Below, piece by piece: positions 39,882-49,843 of a stretch of 64,000 nucleotides of DNA. The notes below the pieces were generated by a model that saw nothing but the letters and a program-made list of their open reading frames with translations, searched no databases and was not told the origin of the DNA. The translations under genes and the position numbers were made by a program. Each line of letters starts with the position of its first letter. Position 1 is the first letter of the stretch. Source of the DNA: Cohnella rhizoplanae (GTDB lineage: Bacteria > Bacillota > Bacilli > Paenibacillales > Paenibacillaceae); contig NZ_CAOJCN010000001.1 in assembly GCF_948329515.1 (NCBI RefSeq), positions 310,001 through 374,000 of the forward strand. The letters are read 5' to 3'.

Positions 39882-41855
39882 TTATTCCGTAGCCGTGCGT
39901 CCGCCTTTGCGGATGCTGCGCAGGTAGGTGGCGCAGGTAACGGCAAAGTAAGCGGCTTGCATCACGATATAGATGCCGAATACCACGGCCGCATACTTCA
40001 GGATCTGGCTGTGGAGCAGATTCCCGAGCGCCTGGATGGCGATCAGCGCATGGACGCTGCCGACTAGGCATGGCAGCAGGAACACGAGCCCCACCTGCGT
40101 CACCACGATGCGCCGAATCTCGGCGGCGGTCATGCCGATCCGCGCCAGCGCCTTGAACTGCGTCTGATCGTCCTGAAGCTCCGTGAACAGCTTGAAGTAA
40201 ATGAGGCTGCCCATCGCTACGAAGAAAAGCAGCGAGATAAACAGGCCGATGAAAAGCGTCAGCGCAATCGATTGCTGCCCCGAGGCGTAGCTCGGCACGC
40301 GATAAGTCTGCGCCTGCCGCTCGTACGCGGGATCGATCGCGGCGTCGATCTTGTCGACCGTCGCTTCGCTATGCTCCCAGTTCGCCCAGTCGTAGCCGTA
40401 GCTGACGAGCGTGCTCTGCGGCGGCGCAGAAGCCCGCAGCGTCTCGTACAGCGCATCGTCGACGACGAGCATGTAACTGGCGTAGGAAACGGGGCTTGCG
40501 ATCGCTCCGCCCATCTGACTTGCCAGCTTCAGCGCAACGGTCTTTCCGCCCAGCGTGAACCGGATATCTCCGATCTTCAGCGGGGAAAAGGACTCCATTT
40601 CTTTGTAAGGCAAGATCAACGCGGCTTCGCTGCCCGCGACATCGGCCTTTTTACGTCCCAAGATCTGAGCTTCCCGATTATAATCCCGCTCGGAGACGAT
40701 CATCGCCTTCATGCGGTCTTTTTCGTCTACCGACCCGCTATCGGCAGCGGAACCGACGGAAACGAGGTTCTCGCCCAGCAGGCCGGTCAGCTTCTGTTCT
40801 CGCGTGATGCGCAGCCCGTCCGACTGCAGGATACGCTCCACCTCGGCGGGATCGACGACCTGATGCGCGTTCGCGCCTCGTTCGACGAAGCCGACCGCAT
40901 AAGGCGTATGCTCGACGATCTGCTCCTTCTGGAGCTTCTGGAATACGTAGACGGTGCCCGAAGCGGACAGGACGACCGCGCTCATGACCGAGATGACGAA
41001 CAGCAGGCGGGCGTTATCCTTCATTTTGTAGACGAGCTGGGAGACCGTCAGCATATGCGTCCGGTTGTAATAGAAACGTCTGCGGCGCATAAGCAGACGC
41101 AGCACGGCCACGCTTCCCTGCGAGAACAGAAAGTAGGTGCCGACGACCGTCAGCCCGATGACGGGAATCGATAGTACCAGGAATGTCATCGTGTTCATCG
41201 TCAAGGCGAGCGCATATCCGCCGGCGAGCGTCAGGAATCCCGCGAGAGCGGCAGCGACGGACAGGCGGGGCTCCGGCTTCGGCTTGCGCGCCTCGCGCAG
41301 CAGCTCGACGATCTGCGACCGGCCGACCCGCAGCAGCGTCAGCGCCGTGATGGTCATGAACAAGGCGAAGAAGCCGGCGATCGTGACCCAGAGCGCGATC
41401 TGCGGTACGGCGAACGGGATCGTTTCCCCCGAGCCTAGGAGCATGCCGAGCGCCAGGAAAAACAGCTTGCTGAACAGCATGCCGAGCCCGATGCCGGCGG
41501 CGATGGAGACGGCCGCGATGAAGGCCCCCTCGTACAGCACCATCTTCCGAATCTGCCCCCGCGTCATGCCGAAGAGCGTGAACAGGCCGAACTCCTTTTT
41601 GCGCGTTTTCATGAACGCCGAATTCGAATAGAGGACAAAAAAGAAAGAAAAGATCATGATCAAAAATTCGCAAGCCAGCATGCCTTGCTTGACCTGGGCG
41701 GCGCCGCGGATCTCTCCGCTCCGGACATCCGGATGGAACAGGAACGCGGCGTACAGGTAGAAGATAAGAACGGAGAAAATGCTGCTGAGAAGGAACGCGC
41801 TGTATGCGCGCCAGTTGCCGCGTACGTTGCTAAGCGCGAGCGAACGGAACGTCAT
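39882..41855 (-). CDS. bceB: BceB-type ABC transporter permease (peptide antibiotic resistance)
   Basis: The 657-residue permease has the BceB plan: about ten membrane helices, FtsX-like segments at both ends, and a large extracellular domain of some 200 residues between helices 7 and 8 (about 310-520). The N-terminus MTFRSLALSNVRGNWRAYSA is typical. BceAB transporters protect against peptides that bind lipid II cycle intermediates, and the permease also signals to the kinase. ATG follows GGAGGGAATTTCG. The gene overlaps bceA by 26 bp. Substrate is not predictable from sequence. Confidence 0.9.
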   Translation of the reverse strand: MTFRSLALSNVRGNWRAYSAFLLSSIFSVLIFYLYAAFLFHPDVRSGEIRGAAQVKQGMLACEFLIMIFSFFFVLYSNSAFMKTRKKEFGLFTLFGMTRGQIRKMVLYEGAFIAAVSIAAGIGLGMLFSKLFFLALGMLLGSGETIPFAVPQIALWVTIAGFFALFMTITALTLLRVGRSQIVELLREARKPKPEPRLSVAAALAGFLTLAGGYALALTMNTMTFLVLSIPVIGLTVVGTYFLFSQGSVAVLRLLMRRRRFYYNRTHMLTVSQLVYKMKDNARLLFVISVMSAVVLSASGTVYVFQKLQKEQIVEHTPYAVGFVERGANAHQVVDPAEVERILQSDGLRITREQKLTGLLGENLVSVGSAADSGSVDEKDRMKAMIVSERDYNREAQILGRKKADVAGSEAALILPYKEMESFSPLKIGDIRFTLGGKTVALKLASQMGGAIASPVSYASYMLVVDDALYETLRASAPPQSTLVSYGYDWANWEHSEATVDKIDAAIDPAYERQAQTYRVPSYASGQQSIALTLFIGLFISLLFFVAMGSLIYFKLFTELQDDQTQFKALARIGMTAAEIRRIVVTQVGLVFLLPCLVGSVHALIAIQALGNLLHSQILKYAAVVFGIYIVMQAAYFAVTCATYLRSIRKGGRTATE

Positions 41856-42606
41856 CGAAATTCCCTCCCAGCACGCTTAGCGCATCCAAGATCTGTTGGA
41901 AAAAGGCTTGGCGGTTCACGCCCCGGCGAATCTCGGAAAACAGTCTGCCATCCTTGATGAACACGACGCGCTTGCAGTAGCTCGCGGAAAACGGGTCATG
42001 CGTGACGAGAAGCACGGTCGCCGACAGCCGTTCGTTCAGATCGCGCAGCGCGTTCATGACATCCTTGGCCGACTTGGAATCGAGGTTGCCCGTAAGTTCG
42101 TCGGCGAGCAGGAGAGAAGGCTCGTGGATGATCGCCCTGGCGATCGCCGCGCGCTGCTTCTGGCCCCCGGATACCTCGTAGGTCCGTTTGTTCAGGATGC
42201 CCTCGATGCCGAGCAGCTCGGCGACCGGCCGCAGCTTCTGCTCGATGACCGCCGGCTTCGCGCCTTCGAGCACGAGCGGGAGGATGATGTTCTCCTTGAT
42301 CGGCAGCGTGTCGAGCAGATTGAAGTCCTGGAAGACGAAGCCCAGCTCCCGGCGGCGGAACAAGGCGATATCCCGCTCGCTCAGTCGTACGGGATCCGTG
42401 CCGCCGATCTCGAGCGTGCCGGAGGTCGGCTTGTCGATCGTCGCGAGCAGGTTGAGCAGCGTCGTCTTGCCGCTGCCGGACGGTCCCATGATGCCCACGA
42501 ATTCTCCCTTGTCCACGGAGAGGTCGATTTGGTCGAGCGCGTGGTAGGCGATGCCTCCCTTGGCGCCGTAAATTTTAGATAAGCCTTGCGCTTTGAGCAC
42601 TTGCAT
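41830..42606 (-). CDS. bceA: BceA-type ABC transporter ATPase
   Basis: The 258-residue ATPase has Walker A GPSGSGKTT, the signature VSGGQKQR, Walker B LLLADELTGNLD and the switch His in LLVTHDP. It energises BceB. The start follows GGAGGG. The C-terminal tail (GVNRQAFFQQILDALSVLGG) is typical of the BceA family. The upstream 164 bp hold a promoter, a BceR-like operator and a tandem repeat. Confidence 0.92.
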   Translation of the reverse strand: MQVLKAQGLSKIYGAKGGIAYHALDQIDLSVDKGEFVGIMGPSGSGKTTLLNLLATIDKPTSGTLEIGGTDPVRLSERDIALFRRRELGFVFQDFNLLDTLPIKENIILPLVLEGAKPAVIEQKLRPVAELLGIEGILNKRTYEVSGGQKQRAAIARAIIHEPSLLLADELTGNLDSKSAKDVMNALRDLNERLSATVLLVTHDPFSASYCKRVVFIKDGRLFSEIRRGVNRQAFFQQILDALSVLGGNFDDVPFARA

Positions 42607-42642
42607 GCAGTAAACCCTCCTGCCTGTTGTCGTTATGGCTCA

Positions 42643-42671
42643 AGTATAGCCGCGCATGGCAGGCCGGCCCA
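42643..42671 (-). promoter_or_regulatory. Putative bceA promoter
   Basis: On the - strand, TATACT (42648-42643) is a good -10; the region 17 bp upstream has no proper -35 (TGGGCC). A weak -35 is expected for an activator-dependent promoter and fits the operator about 33 bp upstream. Confidence 0.45.
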
Positions 42672-42703
42672 TCGATTTGCCTTTCAATTCCGGCGCCCGA
42701 ACC

Positions 42704-42717
42704 TTACATTATTGTCA
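42704..42717 (-). promoter_or_regulatory. BceR-type operator
   Basis: On the - strand the site reads TGACA-ATAA-TGTAA. This matches the TnACA-N4-TGTAA inverted repeat known for BceR-like regulators. It lies between bceS and bceA, upstream of the bceA -10. Confidence 0.65.
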
Positions 42718-42770
42718 GGTTGGGACCCTCAGGTTGGGACCCTCAGGTTGGGACCCTCAGGTTGGGACTG
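42715..42770. repeat. Four tandem copies of a 14-bp repeat between bceS and bceA
   Basis: The unit TCAGGTTGGGACCC is repeated at 42715, 42729 and 42743 without change; the fourth copy (42757-42770) ends in TG instead of CC. The array runs from the BceR-type site to the bceS stop codon and is bordered by TGTCA at both ends. Confidence 0.92.
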
Positions 42771-43898
42771 TCACGTCGGCGCGTCCCCGTCCGAATGCGG
42801 GTCCGCGAGACGGTGAATGCCCGACGGGCTGAAGAGTAGCGAGGCCGTCGTGCCGGCGCCCGGCTCCGAATCGACGTTCAAGTCGATGCCGAGACGGGCG
42901 CTCGCCTGCTTGGCAAGATAGAGCCCCATGCCCGTCGACTCGCCGGTCAGACGGCCGTTGCCGCCCGTAAAAAACGGCTCGAACAGCCGCGGCAGATCCT
43001 CCGGCGCGATGCCGATTCCTTCATCGCGGACCGAGAGCCGCACGGCGCCGTCCGGCAGACGCTCGATCAGGACCGCGAGACGCTGCGGGCCTTTTTCTTT
43101 TTTGGCGTACTTGATCGCGTTGGAGACGAGCTGGCTCAGAATGAAGGAGACCCACTTGGCGTCGGTCTCTACCTCCGCGTCGCCCTCGAGCGAAGGGAAA
43201 ATCGAGCGGCGGATAAAAGGTCGCTTGAACTCGCTTAGCACAGCGCGTACGAGCTCGCCGAGCCGCACGGCACGGAACGCGGCATCCAGCTCGAACTTGT
43301 CGAGCCTGGACGTATGCAGCATCATATCGAGCCCGTGCCGCAGCCGGTCCGTCTCCTCGAGCACGCTGCGCTCCGTATCGCGCGCGCCGGCGGCGTCATC
43401 GGGACCGGGGTGCCGCTGCATGAGCAGCTCGATGACGGACACGGGCGTCTTCATCTGGTGAACCCAGCGCGCAGTGAAGTGCCGGTGGAATTCCTGCTGC
43501 CTGCGCAGCGCGCTCAGCTCGTTCTGGTGAACGGCGTACATCCGCGTCAGCAGGGCGACGAACGCCCGCTGCTCCCGCGTCGACGGCGACCCGATGGAGA
43601 GCGGCGCTGCGCCCGCGCCTCGGTCGGCCTGCCGCCAGGCCTCGCTCAGCTCTCGCGCGAACGACCTGCGGCGCAGCCATCCGAGGACGATCCAGGCGAA
43701 GAGTACGAACGCGGTCAGCAGCGCGACGTACGCGCCGTCGGCCCAGGAGAAGGGCAGTCCATGGCTCCACAGCATGAGCCGGACGAACGTCAGCACGAGC
43801 AGGACGGCCAGCATGGCGGCGGCCAGGTGGGGAAGGCGATCGATGAGGTAATCCTTAAACGTATAAAGAGGGCGACGGTCCGTCTTGCTGCCGCTCAT
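42771..43898 (-). CDS. bceS: BceS-type intramembrane-sensing histidine kinase
   Basis: The 375-residue kinase has two membrane helices (about 22-43 and 56-76) with a very short outside loop, as in intramembrane-sensing kinases that listen to the BceB permease. The phospho-accepting His is residue 147 in ARWVHQMKTPVSVIE. ATP-binding boxes follow: QLVSNAIKYAK, RDEGIGIAPEDL and GESTGMGLYLAK. It overlaps bceR by 4 bp (ATGA). The 3' end touches the 14-bp repeat array. Confidence 0.92.
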   Translation of the reverse strand: MSGSKTDRRPLYTFKDYLIDRLPHLAAAMLAVLLVLTFVRLMLWSHGLPFSWADGAYVALLTAFVLFAWIVLGWLRRRSFARELSEAWRQADRGAGAAPLSIGSPSTREQRAFVALLTRMYAVHQNELSALRRQQEFHRHFTARWVHQMKTPVSVIELLMQRHPGPDDAAGARDTERSVLEETDRLRHGLDMMLHTSRLDKFELDAAFRAVRLGELVRAVLSEFKRPFIRRSIFPSLEGDAEVETDAKWVSFILSQLVSNAIKYAKKEKGPQRLAVLIERLPDGAVRLSVRDEGIGIAPEDLPRLFEPFFTGGNGRLTGESTGMGLYLAKQASARLGIDLNVDSEPGAGTTASLLFSPSGIHRLADPHSDGDAPT

Positions 43899-44620
43899 AG
43901 GGCGGCCGGCCCATTCCCCGCGCCGGCATCGGCGTTCAGGCGATAGCCCTGCCCGCGGACGGTATCGATCGCATCCTTCAGCCCGAGTTCCTCGAGCTTC
44001 TTGCGCAGCCGCGTCACGTTGACGGTCAGCGTATTGTCGTCGACGAACTGCACGTCATCCCAGAGCGCCTCGAGCAGCTCTTCGCGCGAGACGATGCGCC
44101 CGTATCGGCGGATGAGGGCGTGCGCGAGCTGCCGTTCGTTTTTGGACAGCGGCACCCGCGCGCCGCCCCAGGCCAGCTCGCTGCGACCGACGTGCAGCGC
44201 GAGGCCTCCCGCGGCCGCTGTGTCGGACTCCGACTGGGCTTGTCCCGCTGCGTACTCTCCATACGCGCGCCGCAGCGCGCTCTTGATCTTGGCCATCAGC
44301 AGGTCGAGCGGAATCGGCTTGGCGACGTAGTCGTCGCCGCCGTTCTCGATCGCCATCACCTGGTCCATCTCGCCCGACCTGGCCGATAGGAAGATGATCG
44401 GGACGTTCGAGCGCTTGCGAATCTGGCGGCACCAGTAGTAGCCGTCGAAGTACGGCAGGTTAATATCGAGGAGAACCAGATGGGGCTGCAAGGCTTCGAA
44501 TTCGGCCGCAAGATCGCGGAAATCGCGGGCCACGCGCGCATCGAAGCCGTACCTCCCGATATAATCCTGCAGCAGCGCGCCGATTTTCTCGTCGTCCTCG
44601 ACGATCATGATACGGTACAT
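43895..44620 (-). CDS. bceR: BceR-type response regulator (OmpR family)
   Basis: The 241-residue regulator has a receiver domain (1-115) with the acidic pocket EDD at 8-10, the phosphorylated Asp 52 in VLLDINLPYFDGYYW and the conserved Lys of DDYVAKP. The C-terminal winged helix contains LLEALWDDVQFVDDNTLTVNVTRLRKKL. A linker rich in Ala/Gly sits near 130-145. It should bind the operator at 42704-42717. nagZ lies 37 bp upstream on the same strand, so the two may be co-transcribed. Confidence 0.93.
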   Translation of the reverse strand: MYRIMIVEDDEKIGALLQDYIGRYGFDARVARDFRDLAAEFEALQPHLVLLDINLPYFDGYYWCRQIRKRSNVPIIFLSARSGEMDQVMAIENGGDDYVAKPIPLDLLMAKIKSALRRAYGEYAAGQAQSESDTAAAGGLALHVGRSELAWGGARVPLSKNERQLAHALIRRYGRIVSREELLEALWDDVQFVDDNTLTVNVTRLRKKLEELGLKDAIDTVRGQGYRLNADAGAGNGPAAL

Positions 44621-44657
44621 CCTTTCATTTCCTCCCTTCCCGAGACGGAACCTCCGT

Positions 44658-46061
44658 TTATCGACCGGCTTTTTCCACTTCGCTCTTCCAGGCGGCGGTA
44701 TCCTCGTTCAGTTGTGTCAGCTGCGGCAAGGGGACGGCCTTATCCGTCAGCTTGTAACGGTCTTTCAGCGCCAGGATGCGCGTCACGCTCTCGTCGATTC
44801 GCGTCTCCGGCAGCTTGCCGCTGCGGACCGCGGATTGGAGCGCTTCGTATACTTTTCGTTCCACGTCGTAGCCGTGCGCCACGAGCAGGATATCGCTGCC
44901 CGCCTGCACGCTCTTGACGGCGGCGTCCGCGAGGTCGTAATGCTTGGCGATCGCGCCCATCGTCATGTCGTCGGTGATGACGACGCCCTTGTAGCCTAGC
45001 TTGCCGCGAAGCTGTTCGCCGATGATGACCTTGGAGAAGGAAGCGGGCGCGTCGGGATCGATCTTGGGGAACAGGATATGCGCGACCATGACCGCGTCTG
45101 CTTGCTGACCGATCGCGGCCTTGAACGGGATCCATTCCAGCTTGGCCAGCTGCTCCGCCGTCTTGTTCAGCACGGGGAGGTCCAGATGGGAGTCTACGGA
45201 CGTATCGCCGTGACCGGGGAAGTGCTTGACCACGGATACGATGCCTTCCTCGCGCAGGCCGCGCATGGCGGCCAGGCCGGCATGGGTTACGACATCGGCC
45301 GTTGCGCCGAACGAGCGGGTGCCGATGACCGGATTGTCAGGGTTGCTGTTGATGTCGAGGACGGGCGTGAAGTCCACGTTGAAGCCGGCCGAGCCGACCT
45401 GGCGGGCAAGCAGTTCGCCCATCCGCTCGGCAAGCTTGTCGCTGCCGGTCAGGCCGACGGCCGCCGCTTCCGGAATTTTAGCGTAGCTCGCCGGCATGCG
45501 GCTGACTTTGCCGCCCTCTTGATCGACGCTGACGAAGATCGGCGCGTTGCCGGCTTTGGCGTTGGCTGCCTTGATCGCGTTGACGAGCTTGACCGTCTTG
45601 GGGAGGTCGGCGATATTGTCCTTGTACAAGATCACGCCGCCGATGCGGTCTTCGCGGATCATGCGCAAGGTCGCGGCATCCGGCAGAGAGCTGCCCTCGA
45701 AGCCGGCCAGGATCATCTGTCCGATCTTCTCCTGGAGGCTCATCCGCGCGACGCGCGTCGGGATCGAATCCGGCGCGCCGTCGGAGGCGGCAGGGGAGGT
45801 AGTCGGTCCGGCGGACGGGGACCCGCCGCCGGGGCTCGCGTTCGGCGAAGCCGTCCCGGCCGACGAGGCGGACGGAGCGGCGGAAGGCGAAGCGGATGCG
45901 GCCGCCGGCGGGGCGGACGCTGACGGCTGGGACGGAGCGGTCCCGGACGGGGAAGCGGCGTTGCCTCCGCAGCCGGACAGCAGCGCGACCGAAGCGGCGA
46001 ACGCGGCGCTGCGCAGCAGGGCGCGCGGGAACGAGGGACGGACGGCGGTTGAACTCTTCAT
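44658..46061 (-). CDS. nagZ: Lipoprotein beta-N-acetylhexosaminidase (GH3)
   Basis: NagZ removes terminal GlcNAc from wall fragments. The 467-residue protein has a lipoprotein signal with lipobox LLSGC (Cys 31). A low-complexity Ala/Ser/Pro/Gly linker (about 35-95) would space the enzyme from the membrane. The GH3 domain has SVDQEGGKVSRMP, GTRSFGA and the catalytic loop VKHFPGHGDTSVDSH. The longer Bacillus NagZ (YbbD) has an extra C-terminal domain that is lacking here. ATG follows GAGGAGG. Position before bceRS suggests a cell-envelope theme but no proven link. Confidence 0.9.
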   Translation of the reverse strand: MKSSTAVRPSFPRALLRSAAFAASVALLSGCGGNAASPSGTAPSQPSASAPPAAASASPSAAPSASSAGTASPNASPGGGSPSAGPTTSPAASDGAPDSIPTRVARMSLQEKIGQMILAGFEGSSLPDAATLRMIREDRIGGVILYKDNIADLPKTVKLVNAIKAANAKAGNAPIFVSVDQEGGKVSRMPASYAKIPEAAAVGLTGSDKLAERMGELLARQVGSAGFNVDFTPVLDINSNPDNPVIGTRSFGATADVVTHAGLAAMRGLREEGIVSVVKHFPGHGDTSVDSHLDLPVLNKTAEQLAKLEWIPFKAAIGQQADAVMVAHILFPKIDPDAPASFSKVIIGEQLRGKLGYKGVVITDDMTMGAIAKHYDLADAAVKSVQAGSDILLVAHGYDVERKVYEALQSAVRSGKLPETRIDESVTRILALKDRYKLTDKAVPLPQLTQLNEDTAAWKSEVEKAGR

Positions 46062-46094
46062 GGCGAACCTCCTCGGTTAGTCGGGCTTGGAGCG

Positions 46095-46129
46095 AAAAAG
46101 CCCCCGCCGCGGGTGGCGGCGAAGGGGCT
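46095..46129 (-). terminator. Terminator after glnS
   Basis: On the - strand a GC-rich hairpin (GCCCC plus CGCCG arms pairing with CGGCG and GGGGC) is followed by TTTTTCG. It separates glnS from nagZ. Confidence 0.8.
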
Positions 46130-46163
46130 GGATCGGATTATGGGGCGGACGGGCGGCGAGCAA

Positions 46164-47846
46164 TCAGGCCTTGGCGGCGTCGAACGAGCTCTTGAGCGAC
46201 ACGATCCTGTTGAATACCGGACGTCCCGGCGCGCTGTCCTTGGGATCGACGTTGAAGTAGCCGTGGCGGAAAAACTGGAACTTCTCCTGCGCGGCCGCTT
46301 CCTTCATGCCTGGCTCGACGTAACCGGACAGCGTCTCGAGCGAATGCGGATTAATGCGCTCGAGGAACGAGAGGTCCTCCGCGTCATCTTCCTCGGATTC
46401 GTCCAGAATCAGCGGCTCGTACAGGCGGAAATCGGCGGGAACGGCCTGCGAGGCCTCGATCCAGTGGATCGTCCCTTTGACCTTGCGGCCGGTGAAGCCG
46501 GAACCGCTCTTGGTCTCGGGATCGTACGTGCATCGCAGCTCGACGACTTCTCCGGCTTCGTTTTTCACGACTTCCTCGCACTTGATGAAGTACGCGCTCT
46601 TCAGGCGCACCTCGTTGCCAGGGAACAGGCGGAAGTACTTGGCCGGCGGAACCTCCATGAAGTCGTCCTGCTCGATGTAGATCTCGCGGGAGAACGGAAT
46701 GCTGCGGCTGCCCATCTCTTCGTTCTCCGAGTTGTTCTCCGCTTCGAGCCATTCGGTCTGACCTTCGGGATAGTTCGTGATGACGACCTTGAGCGGCCGC
46801 AGGACGGCCATCGTACGAAGCGCCTTGAGCTTCAGGTCCTCGCGGATGAAGTGCTCGAGCATGCGCTCGTCGACGACGCCGTAGCTCTTGGCGACGCCGA
46901 TCTCGCGGCAGAACGCGCGGATCGCATCGGGCGTGTAGCCCTTGCGGCGCAGGCCGGAGATGGTCGGCATGCGCGGGTCGTCCCAGCCGTCCACTACGTT
47001 CTCGTCCACGAGCTGCTTAAGCTTCCGTTTGCTCATGACGGTGTTGGTCAGGTTGAGACGGTTGAACTCGTACTGACGCGGCACGCTGGGCATCTCGCAT
47101 TCGGCGACGACCCAGTCGTAGAAAGGGCGCTGATCCTCGAACTCCAGCGTGCAGAACGAGTGGGTGACGCCCTCGATGGCGTCCTCGAGCGGGTGCGCGA
47201 AGGCGTACATCGGGTAGATGCACCAGGCATCCCCGGTATTGTGATGATGGGCGTGCACGATTCGATAGATGACCGGGTCGCGCATGTTGACGTTCGGAGA
47301 CGCCATGTCGATCTTGGCGCGCAGCACCTTTTCCCCGTTCGCGAACTCCCCGTTCTTCATGCGGCCGAACAGCGTCAGATTATCCTCCGGCGAACGGTCG
47401 CGATAGGGGCTCGGCCTGCCCGGCTCGGTCAGCGTGCCGCGCGACTCGCGGATCTCGTCGGCGGACTGGTCGTCCACGTAGGCGAGTCCCTTGCGGATCA
47501 GCAGCAGCGCGCGCTCGTACATCTCGCCGAAGTAGTCGGACGCGAAGAACAGTCCGTCCCACTCGAAGCCGAGCCACTGGACGTCGCGCTTGATCGCTTC
47601 GACGTACTCGATGTCTTCTTTGACCGGGTTCGTGTCGTCGAAGCGCAGGTTGGTGCGCCCTTGGAATTCGTCGGCGAGCCCGAAGTTCAGGCAGATCGAC
47701 TTCGCGTGCCCGATATGCAGGTAGCCGTTCGGCTCCGGCGGGAAGCGGGTGACGACTTCCTTGACGCGGCCGGCCGCCAGATCGTCGACGACGATGTTTC
47801 TAATGAAGTTGGAGGATGAGGATTTATTTTCGATCAATTTGTCCAT
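46164..47846 (-). CDS. glnS: Glutaminyl-tRNA synthetase
   Basis: GlnRS charges tRNA-Gln directly. The 560-residue protein has HIGH at 44-47 ([14 protein letters not shown]), the second motif MSKRK at 271-275, and the two C-terminal beta-barrel anticodon domains. The early FPPEPNG is diagnostic for GlnRS over bacterial GltX. Most Bacillota lack GlnRS and use GltX plus GatCAB; its presence in Paenibacillaceae is usually explained by transfer from Gram-negative bacteria. The ribosome site (AAAGGTCGGG) is weak. I see no T-box upstream. Confidence 0.95.
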   Translation of the reverse strand: MDKLIENKSSSSNFIRNIVVDDLAAGRVKEVVTRFPPEPNGYLHIGHAKSICLNFGLADEFQGRTNLRFDDTNPVKEDIEYVEAIKRDVQWLGFEWDGLFFASDYFGEMYERALLLIRKGLAYVDDQSADEIRESRGTLTEPGRPSPYRDRSPEDNLTLFGRMKNGEFANGEKVLRAKIDMASPNVNMRDPVIYRIVHAHHHNTGDAWCIYPMYAFAHPLEDAIEGVTHSFCTLEFEDQRPFYDWVVAECEMPSVPRQYEFNRLNLTNTVMSKRKLKQLVDENVVDGWDDPRMPTISGLRRKGYTPDAIRAFCREIGVAKSYGVVDERMLEHFIREDLKLKALRTMAVLRPLKVVITNYPEGQTEWLEAENNSENEEMGSRSIPFSREIYIEQDDFMEVPPAKYFRLFPGNEVRLKSAYFIKCEEVVKNEAGEVVELRCTYDPETKSGSGFTGRKVKGTIHWIEASQAVPADFRLYEPLILDESEEDDAEDLSFLERINPHSLETLSGYVEPGMKEAAAQEKFQFFRHGYFNVDPKDSAPGRPVFNRIVSLKSSFDAAKA

Positions 47847-48014
47847 GGCGACCCGACCTTTCTATGTGCTGCAGGTTATCTCTTCATGATACACAATTTT
47901 ACCCTTCGTTATAAAGTCTTTGCTCAAAAAAACGAAGCCTGTCAGAACGGAACCGGAAAGGCGAAAAAACTTTCAGCATTTTTTCAGATTTCTCATAAAT
48001 TTAATCTAAAGACG

Positions 48015-48044
48015 TAACTTTTTCCCGAAATCTCTCGTTATAAT
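48015..48044 (+). promoter_or_regulatory. Possible promoter of the five-gene transport operon
   Basis: A perfect TATAAT lies at 48039-48044, 38 bp before the first start codon. The -35 is poor (TAACTT at 48015-48020, 18-bp spacer). The 235-bp gap to glnS also has an AT-rich stretch with repeated TTTCAG/TTTCTCA (47965-48000) that might be regulatory. Confidence 0.4.
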
Positions 48045-48081
48045 GTTGACTGTACGATGGAAGACCGAGGGAGGAAAGGTA

Positions 48082-48774
<693 letters not shown>

Positions 48775-49843
48775 AAAGAAAAGCGGCATGCGCCGGGCGG
48801 CGGGCCTGCTGGCGGCGGTCGCCCTGTCCACGGCCGTAGCGGGCTGTTCGCTGCTGCCCGACGAACCGGAAGAGGAGGACCTGTCGCAGATTCAGCTGCC
48901 CGAGATCTCCAAGAAACCCGAGTACGACGTGACGACCAAGACGCTCGAGACGACGGTCTCCGGTTCGGGCAAGCTGCTGTCTACGCAGGAGAAGACGCTG
49001 TACTACTCGGCCAAGGCCATGGAGGGCATGCGCCTCAAGAAATTGTACATACAGCCCGGCGACGTCGTAAAGGCCGGCCAGACGGTGGCCGAGCTCGACG
49101 TCGAGGACATGAAAAAGCAGCTGCGGGACCAGCGACTGCAGTTCCGCCAGCAGGAGCTGCAGATGAAGCAGACGCTGCGGGACAAGGACGAGATGGACCC
49201 GATCGAATTCGAACAGAAGCAGATCGCCTTCGAGGAGGCTCGCCAGAAGATCGGCGATCTCGAGACGGATATCGCGAGCGCGGTGCTGACGGCACCCTTC
49301 TCTGGCACGGTCGTATCGCTGAACGTCCAGGAAGGCGCGGCGATCAAGGTTTACGATCCGTTGTGCGTAATCGCCGATCCCGGCAGCCTGATCGTGGCGG
49401 GCGAGCTGTCGTCCGACGATCTTCAGCAGGTCGCGGTGGGCATGGAGGTATCGGTGGACATCAACAGCGCGGGCGCCGTCAAAGGGAAGATCAAGTCGCT
49501 GCCCGTGCCCAAGGCCGACGACGGCAGCGGCGGGGGCGGAGGCGCCCAGGGGCCCAAGGTGACCAACCTGAGCGACTATCTGCTCATCTCGGTCGACAAG
49601 CTCCCCGCGGCAGCGACGCGCGGCACGCCGCTCAGCTTTTCCGTCGTCGTCGACCGCAAGGTGGACGCGGTCGTCATCCCGCGGTCGACGCTGCGCACGG
49701 CGGGCGCGCGCACGTACGTGCAGGTCGCCGAGTCGGACGGCAGCAAGCGCGAGGTGGACATCGAGGTCGGCCAGCAGACGGCGACCGATATCGAAGTGCT
49801 GTCAGGTCTGACGCCGGGACAGAAAGTCGTAGGAAGCTGATTT

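Noticed and set aside
42715..42770. Possible CRISPR array
   Set aside because: Units of 14 bp are directly adjacent without spacers; it is a simple tandem repeat.
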